NCBI GenBank assembly: GCA_019163175.1
Contig: JAFLKN010000030.1
Location: 1-64,000, forward strand
Length of the DNA: 64,000 nt
Source: Prolixibacteraceae bacterium
GTDB taxonomy: Bacteria > Bacteroidota > Bacteroidia > Bacteroidales > Prolixibacteraceae
Reading direction: 5' to 3'
Shown: positions 18,301 through 25,664 of the stretch, piece after piece
How the letters are laid out: each line of letters starts with the position of its first letter
Position numbering within the stretch: the first letter of the stretch is position 1
Program-made: the position numbers and the translations under genes
Notes under the pieces: generated by a model
The model's database searches: none
What the model was told of the DNA's origin: nothing
The model's input: the letters and a program-made list of their open reading frames with translations, nothing else

Positions 18301-18749
18301 TACAATTCAGCCGAATTCAGGTATTTTTCCAATTTCGTAACCGACTCAGCTCCTCCACAATATTGCAGACGACGGATAAAAAATGCTTTTACATCCTTGT
18401 CAGGAGCTTTATCAATAGCCGCAAGCAAAGCACCTTCAACCACTTTTCTGTCTTTTTCGTGATTTGGGCCGCCAGCAAATTGAGCCAGACTTTCCAATGC
18501 CATTCGGGCCTGGGTATCATCACCGGTTCCGGGAGCCACAACTTTGTCGCAGAACTGAGCAATTCCGGGTGCTCCGGTTTCGAGTATCTCAACCATCAGT
18601 TTGGCAGTATGCTCAATACTTTGTGCCGGAAACTGAGCCAGCACATCGGCCACTTTGGTTTCCAACCGACGGTTGTCCTGCGCAAAAGCAGGAGTCATCA
18701 GGAAAAGGGCCAGTAAAACGGTCAGTATTTTTGATGTAACTTTTATCAT
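15366..18749 (-). CDS. HEAT-repeat protein with two C-terminal DUF1080 (3-keto-disaccharide hydrolase-like) domains
   Basis: N-terminal HEAT-like repeats (ALEAIRSLALNQKANAVPALIDQLK), then two FNGKxLxxWQG modules (GLVSIFNGKDLSGWQGL; GFKLLFNGKNLDNWQG), each with DUF1080-like body (GDFEMLVDWKISKNGDSGIYLRG; FIMRFEFQLTPGANNGLGIH). Confidence 0.88.
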   Translation of the reverse strand: MIKVTSKILTVLLALFLMTPAFAQDNRRLETKVADVLAQFPAQSIEHTAKLMVEILETGAPGIAQFCDKVVAPGTGDDTQARMALESLAQFAGGPNHEKDRKVVEGALLAAIDKAPDKDVKAFFIRRLQYCGGAESVTKLEKYLNSAELYAPALAALTSIGKPESGALVLKNLSNKTGVQQLAMVKTLGQLKYQPAESSLIKLTKTAKGELLQHTYTALANIGGKASVPTFEAAALAVGYQPDVAGTMASYMQLAKRLAAQGETSLSNQLCAVVLKNCTNENQMIYRSEALAVTGFGNNELFLKEIKNSNKVYRNAVLNNASAQLNSGNVESWIAATKKAPAETKAEILHFLAKRSEPVVLQKAILPALKAKEEVVRLEAIRSLALNQKANAVPALIDQLKKAKSPAEVAEIEQALRISTSVKESGLLTAQLEGMNDAGKIVLMNVLGARRATEAYPLIKKQSSSPNPEVSAAAFIALETVAKSENAVDLIGMLKQVSDKKAAANLQNALINIYSGTEKPDAGLVLKEIQSGGMTEKLIPVLSSLNDPKALKTVVGLLKSSNSAEREAAFVSLANWKNAKAAPHLFSVFANAELKQFRSEALKSYIRITLESELPDDQKLLMIEKLMPECASAPEKIQIIQAARNVKTFLSLVFVSAYLDNADLSATAAAAAKALALPSSGKKNGMTGEYVTEVLTKVMSKISGQDSQYDIIDIREYLEKIPKSKGLVSIFNGKDLSGWQGLVKNPVARAKMTPAELAKAQVEADAKVANNWSVKDGCIVFNGKGDNLCSKKMYGDFEMLVDWKISKNGDSGIYLRGTPQVQIWDTARVDVGAQVGSGGLYNNQKNQSKPLVLADNAIGDWNTFRIKMEGDRVTVYLNGVLVVDNVVMENYWDRTMPIFVKDAIELQAHGTDLAFRNIFVKELNLEDVKLSAEEEAEGFKLLFNGKNLDNWQGNKVDYTAIDGEIVVSPKEGAHGNIFTEREYSNFIMRFEFQLTPGANNGLGIHAPLQGDAAYVGKELQILDNEADIYKDLEPYQYHGSVYGIIPAKRGFLKPVGEWNYEEVVIKGDDVKVTLNGTVILEGNMKKASKNGTLDHKDHPGLQRNKGYLGFLGHGSNLKFRNLRIKDL

Positions 18750-18826
18750 TTGGTATATTTTTATATTCTCATTTTCAATCATTTTTGCTATTTCGTCCGA
18801 AAGTGAATTTTATCTCTAAAATTTGT

Positions 18827-18861
18827 CCCGGGGTTTCGTTCGTTCCTCACTACGCCCCGGG
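18827..18861. repeat. REP-like palindromic intergenic sequence
   Basis: CCCGGGG-(21 nt)-CCCCGGG, followed by a second small hairpin AGCTC-CTTCA-GAGCT at 18874-18888. Confidence 0.5.
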
Positions 18862-18921
18862 TTATTTAGATTCAGCTCCTTCAGAGCTAACTTGGAACTT
18901 GAAAACCGAAACTTGGAGCTC

Positions 18922-20190
18922 TTAAATCCTCCATTCTCCTCTCATCGGCTGATCGATCAGCTTATTGGCTTCGTCGTCATTGATGAAAGTTTGAGAAACA
19001 GGATCGAATTCGAGTGTGCGGCCAAGTCGCAAAGCAATAACGCCCATGTTGACAATGGTTGCCGAGCGATGTCCGTTCATTTCGTTCAGGGCAAATTTCT
19101 GGCGGGTTTTAACCGATTCGCTAAATAAACCAATTTGTGGTTCCGGATCTGGCAAGGTATCGATTAACGATTTCAGGTTTGGAATGTCGGATTTAAATCC
19201 GCGGTAGATCTTGCCTTTTGGTCCTTCGATGTAAGCCGCACTCTGATCTTTATTTTCTCCATCGAGAATAATCTGGCAACCGTCGGCATACGTGTAGGTT
19301 ATTTTACGCCATGTTCCGATGGCATCGTAATCTTGCTGTGGAGCGTCAATTTCCACTTTTACCGGACTGGTATTGTCTTTTCCGAGCATATACTGAACCG
19401 GGTCAATGTAATGTTGTCCCATATCGCCCAATCCGCCACCATCGTAATCCCAGTATCCGCGGAATGTTTGGTGAACACGATGTGGATGGTATGGTTTTTC
19501 GGGGGCCGGCCCGAGCCACATGTTGTAATCCAGTTCTGTCGGAACAGGAGTCGGAGTCAGGTTGGATTTGCCTACCCAGTAGAATTTCCAGTCGAACCCA
19601 GTTACCCCGCTGATGGTTACTTTGAGCGGCCAGCCCAAAACACCGCTGTCGATCACTTTTTTCAGCGGTTTTACCGGAGTTCCCAATCCGTAAAAATTGT
19701 CTTTAAACCGGAACCAGGTATTCAGGCGGAACATTTTACCGGTAGCATTGATGGCTTCCACCACACGTTTTCCTTCGCCAATGGTTCGGGTCATGGGTTT
19801 TTCGCACCACACATCTTTTCCGGCCTGAGCAGCCATTACCGACATAATTCCGTGCCAATGAGGAGGTGTGGCAATGTGTACAATGTCAATTTCCGGACGA
19901 AGCAGCAATTCCCTGAAATCGGAATATCCTTTTACTTCGTTTCCTACTTTTTGGAGGGTGCTGCTGAGGTGATTTTTGTCCACATCGCAGATGGCAAGCA
20001 GGCGTGTACCTTCGTAAACGATGTGCCCCTGCCCCATTCCACCAACTCCGATAATGGCTTTGGTTAATTGATCACTTGGAGCGAGGAACCCGTTTCCACC
20101 CAAAACATGCCGCGGAATGATCGTGATCCCTGCAGCAGCTACCAGCGACTTCTTCAGAAAGTCACGGCGATTGTTCATTTTTTCAGTCAT
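18922..20190 (-). CDS. Gfo/Idh/MocA-family oxidoreductase, Tat signal
   Basis: MNNRRDFLKKSLVAAAGITIIPRHVLGG Tat leader; Rossmann region AIIGVGGMGQGH; DIVHIATPPHWHGIMSVMAAQAGKDVWCEKPMTRTIGEG. Confidence 0.93.
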   Translation of the reverse strand: MTEKMNNRRDFLKKSLVAAAGITIIPRHVLGGNGFLAPSDQLTKAIIGVGGMGQGHIVYEGTRLLAICDVDKNHLSSTLQKVGNEVKGYSDFRELLLRPEIDIVHIATPPHWHGIMSVMAAQAGKDVWCEKPMTRTIGEGKRVVEAINATGKMFRLNTWFRFKDNFYGLGTPVKPLKKVIDSGVLGWPLKVTISGVTGFDWKFYWVGKSNLTPTPVPTELDYNMWLGPAPEKPYHPHRVHQTFRGYWDYDGGGLGDMGQHYIDPVQYMLGKDNTSPVKVEIDAPQQDYDAIGTWRKITYTYADGCQIILDGENKDQSAAYIEGPKGKIYRGFKSDIPNLKSLIDTLPDPEPQIGLFSESVKTRQKFALNEMNGHRSATIVNMGVIALRLGRTLEFDPVSQTFINDDEANKLIDQPMRGEWRI

Positions 20191-20428
20191 ATATACATTG
20201 ATTTAGCAGTGTTCTGGTTTGAACTGATGAATTTACAGCAAATTAAGCATCCGATGTATAAAATGAGGGGTAATAAATGGGGTAATGCCAAAAAAAAGTC
20301 GGTTATGAAAGTTGAACTGGCTTTTTTTGTTTAAAAATGGTGTTCTACAGTTGCTTCTCCACAATAATCGATAGTTTTCATAAGTTATAGAGAAAAACCC
20401 AAACCTTGAACTACAAGCCTGACCAACC

Positions 20429-21679
20429 ATGAGAAAACCTTCTTTTTTACTACTATTCTGCATCATTTTACTTACCATACCTTACATTGGCTTTTCACAG
20501 GATAAAACAAATCAAGACCGGAACCAGCTTAACTTCTTTTTCGATTGTGAGGATTGTGATCTGACTTTTGTGCGTCAGAAGCTACCATTTGTTTCATTTG
20601 TCAGAGATCCGAAATTAGCTGACATACATGTTTTGGTTTCAGATTCACCCATGGGAAGTGGTGGCCGGAAATATTTCATGCATTTTATTGGAATCGGGAG
20701 TCAGGCAGAGCAAAATTTCGAACTTGAGTTTTTATCCAATCCGTCGGATACCGAAGATGATCTCCGGAAAGGTTTGTTGAAAATATTTAAGGTCGGAATG
20801 CTATCAGTTATGGCACAGGCAGGAAGTCTGGACAATCTGAAGCTTGACATTCAGGAAGTCAATGGTACAAAAGCCGATGAGATGACCAATGATCCTTGGA
20901 AAAAATGGGTCTTTCAAATTGAGTCGGGAGGCGAATTTCAGAAGGAGGAAAGTCAGAATGAATATTCGTTGCGAACTGAAATTAGGGGCGATAAAATTAC
21001 CAATGCATGGAAGACAAGGATGGAAGCCAGTTACGAGCTTAATCGTGAGAATTACTATGACGATGGCGAACGCTTTACGAACAAACAGAATGAGCAGCAA
21101 ATAAAGGCCGATTTCATTAAAAGTTTAAGTTCGCATTTGTCATTGGGTTTGTTTGGCGAATATTCGGCCAATACCTACATGAACATTTCAAATTCCTTTA
21201 GTTTTGACGGTGCTGTTGAATATAACTTCTTCGACTGGGATGAAAGTAACAGACGGGTATTCTCGCTGTCGTGGGCCGCTGGCCTGCGTACTTTCGATTA
21301 CAAGGAAGAAACCATTTACAGCAAAATGAATGAAAAACTACCCTTTGAAGCAGCCAGAATAAAACTCGAACTTGTTCAACCGTGGGGTACCGTGGAAACA
21401 AGCCTTGAAGGTCGACATTTTTTTAACGATTTTTCGAAATACCGCATTACCCTCGATTCTGAATTCGCCATTCGCCTGACCAAACAACTTTCGGTATACA
21501 GCGAGATCGAGTCAGAAATCATACACGACCAGCTCTACCTTCCTAAAGGAGATTCATCAGTTGAAGATTTATTATTGAAGCGCCGAAAGTTGGCAACCAC
21601 CTACGAAATAAGTGGCGAGATGGGTATCCGTTTTACTTTCGGATCGGCTTTTAACAATGTGGTTAACGAACGTTTTTAA
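20429..21679 (+). CDS. Hypothetical exported protein, probable outer-membrane barrel with N-terminal domain
   Basis: 416 aa; signal peptide, then NFFFDCEDCDLTFVRQKLPFVSFVRDP...; C-terminal half of alternating beta-strands. Confidence 0.7.
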   Translation: MRKPSFLLLFCIILLTIPYIGFSQDKTNQDRNQLNFFFDCEDCDLTFVRQKLPFVSFVRDPKLADIHVLVSDSPMGSGGRKYFMHFIGIGSQAEQNFELEFLSNPSDTEDDLRKGLLKIFKVGMLSVMAQAGSLDNLKLDIQEVNGTKADEMTNDPWKKWVFQIESGGEFQKEESQNEYSLRTEIRGDKITNAWKTRMEASYELNRENYYDDGERFTNKQNEQQIKADFIKSLSSHLSLGLFGEYSANTYMNISNSFSFDGAVEYNFFDWDESNRRVFSLSWAAGLRTFDYKEETIYSKMNEKLPFEAARIKLELVQPWGTVETSLEGRHFFNDFSKYRITLDSEFAIRLTKQLSVYSEIESEIIHDQLYLPKGDSSVEDLLLKRRKLATTYEISGEMGIRFTFGSAFNNVVNERF

Positions 21680-21861
21680 TGATGAGTCCTATATTTTACA
21701 GATTTTCGCTTTGTTATTCAAACACAGTCAATCGTTGCAATTAATAAGCAGATGATTCAATTTATAGCTAAAAAATAAGCAAAATCAATGTTTTATGAAT
21801 CATTCATTAGTTCATGTGAGATTTTTTGCATTATTTTAAGAACCCAAAAATCTCTTAAAAA

Positions 21862-23070
21862 ATGAACAAATCGACTAACAAACAAGGTTGGATCATCACC
21901 TTTGCCGCATTGGGCATAAATCTGGTCATGGGCGTTCTCTATTCGTGGGGCGTCATCAAAAAAGCTTTGGTAAGCGACTGGGGCTGGACCAACACCGATG
22001 CCGCACTTCCATTTACCGTTTCAGCCGCAGTTTTTGCAGTAACCATGATTTTTGCCGGACGCGCCCAGGATAAATTCGGGCCACGGCCAGTAACTATTTT
22101 CAGTGGGTTGATGCTTGGCAGCGGATTGATCGCTTCCGGCTTTGCAACCAGTCTTGCCATGATGGTTTTTACCTTTGGAGTAGTTAGTGCAATCGGAATC
22201 GGTCTGGGATATTCGGCCGCCACGCCATGCGCCATGAAATGGTTTGAATCATCGAAAAAGGGAATGATCGCCGGAATCGTGGTTGCCGGAGTAGGACTTT
22301 CGCCTGTTTACATTACCCCAATTACCGCCAGTTTATTGAAAACTTACGGAATCAGCAATACCTTCATTATTTTGGGTGTATTTGCTATTGTAGCAGTGGT
22401 ATTCTTTGCCATGTTCCTGAAAAATCCACCTGAAGTTGAAGTGCCAAAAGCGGCTAACAATCAGGCTGCGCCAGCTCCTAAAGGGAATAATTTTACCTGG
22501 GACGAAGTGGCCAAAACACCTCAATTCTATTTGTTGTGGATCATGTATTTGCTGGCGGCTACTGCCGGACTAATGCTGATTGCGCACCTTCCGAGTATTG
22601 CTGTAGTACAGGCCGACTGGAAAACTGCCGGGTTTTTGCTGGTTGTTATCCTCTCCGTTTTCAATGCGCTTGGACGCCTTGGAGCAGGAGTTTTATCTGA
22701 TAAAGTTGGACGTACCCGCGCCATGATGATTATCTTTTTGCTTCAGGCCATCAATATGTTCCTTTTTGCATTCTATACCACCTTACCAACGCTCATTATC
22801 GGTTCAGCTGTTGCCGGTTTGGCTTACGGAGCGGTTTTTTCATTGTTCCCAACCACTACCGCCGAATTCTTTGGCATGAAAAACCTGGGAGTGAACTATG
22901 GAATGATCTTTACCGGATGGGGAATTGCCGGAGTGATTGGCCCAATGCTGGGCGGCATGGTAGCCGATAAAACGGGAGCATACAGCAATGGATACCTCGT
23001 AGCTGCTGTATTCCTTGTTATTGCAACCATTTTGGTGGGTATCCTGAAAGCGCCTACTGTAAGAAAGTAG
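21862..23070 (+). CDS. MFS transporter, oxalate/formate antiporter (OFA)-like
   Basis: GVLYSWGVIKKALVSDWGWTNTDAALPFTVS; 12-TM pattern; GRLGAGVLSDKVGRTRAM; typical OFA/MCT-like layout. Confidence 0.88.
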   Translation: MNKSTNKQGWIITFAALGINLVMGVLYSWGVIKKALVSDWGWTNTDAALPFTVSAAVFAVTMIFAGRAQDKFGPRPVTIFSGLMLGSGLIASGFATSLAMMVFTFGVVSAIGIGLGYSAATPCAMKWFESSKKGMIAGIVVAGVGLSPVYITPITASLLKTYGISNTFIILGVFAIVAVVFFAMFLKNPPEVEVPKAANNQAAPAPKGNNFTWDEVAKTPQFYLLWIMYLLAATAGLMLIAHLPSIAVVQADWKTAGFLLVVILSVFNALGRLGAGVLSDKVGRTRAMMIIFLLQAINMFLFAFYTTLPTLIIGSAVAGLAYGAVFSLFPTTTAEFFGMKNLGVNYGMIFTGWGIAGVIGPMLGGMVADKTGAYSNGYLVAAVFLVIATILVGILKAPTVRK

Positions 23071-23071
23071 G

Positions 23072-23110
23072 CAGTCGCAATTTTCAGTCACAGTCGCAGT
23101 TTTCAGTTAA
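23072..23110 (+). repeat. Two-copy tandem repeat of ~19-20 bp
   Basis: CAGTCGCAATTTTCAGTCA followed by CAGTCGCAGTTTTTCAGTTA, starting 2 nt after the MFS stop codon. Confidence 0.6.
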
Positions 23111-23146
23111 AACAGCAGTTCGGATGGATTTCCGGGCTGCTGTTTT
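23111..23146 (+). terminator. Rho-independent terminator
   Basis: AAACAGCAG...CTGCTGTTT perfect 9-bp stem with T7 tract. Confidence 0.75.
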
Positions 23147-23294
23147 TTTATTCATTTATGAAATAACTTTTTGCAATCGGCTTTTTAAGTCGTCCAAAGA
23201 TGACTATCTCATTTCTTAACCCAAGTCAATGAGATTGGAAAACCTCAGAAGTAATTTTGCCCTATCAAATTCATTTAATTAACAATCAAAAACA

Positions 23295-23972
23295 ATGAAC
23301 TCAAACAAAATTGCCGCAAGATCTTTTGGGATAGCCTTTCTGATAGGATATATTTCCTACGGACTGGGGTTTGGACTTTTAAATTCTGTTATTAATTCTC
23401 CGGGTGGACTCGCTACTATTTATGCAAATAAAAATCAGGTGATTTTTGAAGCTGCAATCATGATGGCTGTATTTGCTACTATCAATATCGGTTTGGGGAT
23501 AATAATGACTCCTGTTTTAAAACCATATAACAAAACACTGACTTACGGTTACTTAAGTGCGGCAATAGCTTCAACGGTAATGCTTATTGTTGGTGCCATT
23601 TTCCTGCTATTGTTAGTTCCGTTAAGCGAAGAATTTGTAACCGCTGGCGCAGGTGATACGACCTATTTTCAAACCTTAGGCATACTATGTAAGAAAGCAA
23701 ATTTCTTTTCTTATCAAATTGGGATGGTTATCTGGGGTCTTGGCGGATTACTTTTTTGTTATTTGCTATACTTGTCGAAACTGGTTCCTCGATGGATGTC
23801 GGTTTGGGGTTTCATCGGGTATATCATTTTTATATCAGGCGCCTTTTTTGCACTTTTCGGAATAAGTATTGATGTTATTTTGGATATTCCCGGAGGTCTG
23901 TTTGAGATATTTCTAAGCTTCTGGTTAATATTCAAAGGCTTTAATGGTAAAGCTGCTGAACTTTCTAAATAG
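23295..23972 (+). CDS. DUF4386-like membrane protein
   Basis: 225 aa, ~6 TM; layout resembles the DUF4386 family. Confidence 0.65.
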   Translation: MNSNKIAARSFGIAFLIGYISYGLGFGLLNSVINSPGGLATIYANKNQVIFEAAIMMAVFATINIGLGIIMTPVLKPYNKTLTYGYLSAAIASTVMLIVGAIFLLLLVPLSEEFVTAGAGDTTYFQTLGILCKKANFFSYQIGMVIWGLGGLLFCYLLYLSKLVPRWMSVWGFIGYIIFISGAFFALFGISIDVILDIPGGLFEIFLSFWLIFKGFNGKAAELSK

Positions 23973-23999
23973 TGTTTAAATTTTAAAATCTCATCCGAA

Positions 24000-24857
24000 A
24001 TGGCAATACATGTATTTGTAACTCCCTATAACAAAATCAGAAATGTCTGGTGGGTGGTGATATTTTTCCTGATCCTCACTTCTTTTCTATTTCCGTTGAT
24101 CATTTTGGCTGATCGCTTTTCGTTCGAAATAACCATGTTGCATCAGCTTTTCTTGATTTTAGTCGTTTCAATAATCTGCCAACTCTTAAGGCGTAAACCA
24201 ATAAGTGATTTAACTGGAAAATTTAATTTTGATTGGATAAAACAACTTTACACCGGACTCATGATTGGGGCTGTGCTAATGGGTTTACCGGTTTTGCTAC
24301 TAACCATTTTGGGATACATTCATTGGCAGGTAGATGTTTTTTCCTTTTCAACTCTCGCTTCAGGAATTCAATTGTTTCTGTTTGCTGCAATAGCCGAAGA
24401 GCTATTATTCAGAGGGTTTATGTTTCAGCGGCTGATTCATGCATTTGGGAATTGGCCGGCTCAAATACTGGTAGCGGGGTTGTTTTTATTAACCCATATC
24501 AATAATCCCGGCATGACAGGAATTGTAAAAACATTGGCAGGTATTAATATTTTTACGGCTTCCATCCTTTTTGGAATTGCATTTATCAAGACTAAAAGTC
24601 TGGCAATGCCTTTGGGACTTCATTTTATGGCAAATTTTATGCAGGGAACCGTTCTTGGCTTTGGAGTGAGTGGGGGGAAAGACCCTGGTTTATTGAAACC
24701 GGGTTTCGATAATGCACCTGTTTGGCTTAGTGGCGGAGATTTTGGAATAGAAGCTAGTCTCTTTGGATTGACTTTTGTAATCCTGATTTCAGTTTTTCTC
24801 TACTTGTGGAATCCCCAAAAAGATAAAACAAAAGTAGAAACATTAAAAATGGAATAA
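24000..24857 (+). CDS. CPBP-family intramembrane glutamic endopeptidase
   Basis: AIAEELLFRGFMFQRL motif, later LFLLTHINN and LHFMANF within TM helices. Confidence 0.88.
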   Translation: MAIHVFVTPYNKIRNVWWVVIFFLILTSFLFPLIILADRFSFEITMLHQLFLILVVSIICQLLRRKPISDLTGKFNFDWIKQLYTGLMIGAVLMGLPVLLLTILGYIHWQVDVFSFSTLASGIQLFLFAAIAEELLFRGFMFQRLIHAFGNWPAQILVAGLFLLTHINNPGMTGIVKTLAGINIFTASILFGIAFIKTKSLAMPLGLHFMANFMQGTVLGFGVSGGKDPGLLKPGFDNAPVWLSGGDFGIEASLFGLTFVILISVFLYLWNPQKDKTKVETLKME

Positions 24858-24866
24858 CCGAAAAAC

Positions 24867-25451
24867 CTAACTGGCACCATTACGGATAATTCTTTTCCTT
24901 ATCCTGCTCAAGGATTCAGGTTTAACTCCAATATAACTTGCCAATTGATATTGTGGAATCCGTTGAAATAAATCGGGTCTGGATTTTAATAATTTCAGAT
25001 AACGTTGCTCCGGTGAGTCAGTAAGATAGGACGTCAACAATTTCTTCTGCTCGACAAAATCAGCTTCTACAATAGCTCTGGCTATTGTTTCAAATCTTGG
25101 AAAACTTTTAAACATGATCTGAGCTTGTTCTTCATTTCCTACACTTACCGTTGTGTCTTCGACACAGACCAAATTGCTTTCTGAACGGGTTCGGGAACCA
25201 AAGTTGTTAAGAGAAATGACCCATTGTTCTTCTGCGAAAAAATTAGTCGTTTTTTCTTCTCCGTCAATTACAATATATTCTCTCACTAATCCTTCCAGAA
25301 TAAAATAAGTATCAATTGAAACCTGACCTTCTTTCAATAAAAAAGCACCTTTCTGAAAAGTCTTGACACACATATTTTCCGCAATAGCATTTGATTCTGC
25401 TTCGGTAAGAGGCGATATCCTTGAAAAATAATTTACAAATTTGTTGTCCAT
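24867..25451 (-). CDS. Crp/Fnr-family transcriptional regulator
   Basis: cNMP-binding fold (FQKGAFLLKEGQVSIDTYFILEGLVREY) plus C-terminal HTH (IPQYQLASYIGVKPESLSRIRKRI). Confidence 0.88.
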   Translation of the reverse strand: MDNKFVNYFSRISPLTEAESNAIAENMCVKTFQKGAFLLKEGQVSIDTYFILEGLVREYIVIDGEEKTTNFFAEEQWVISLNNFGSRTRSESNLVCVEDTTVSVGNEEQAQIMFKSFPRFETIARAIVEADFVEQKKLLTSYLTDSPEQRYLKLLKSRPDLFQRIPQYQLASYIGVKPESLSRIRKRIIRNGAS

Positions 25452-25664
25452 TCTTAGCTTTGTTGCTTTTAAGCTGCCGTATAAATTGAATATCGATCTG
25501 ATAAGATCAGCTATTATTAACATAGGTCTGACGATCATCAGTCTTTATTTCCTTGATAAATATAAAACATTCTAATCATACAATCTTAGTGACTGAAAAC
25601 AATCTCCTTTTTTGAGGGGAATGCAGTATATTTGTTCAAGATAAATAATTGACGTAAGACCTCC

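Noticed and set aside
19333-20067. 244-aa plus-strand ORF
   Set aside because: Antisense to the Gfo/Idh/MocA gene; no recognisable domain.
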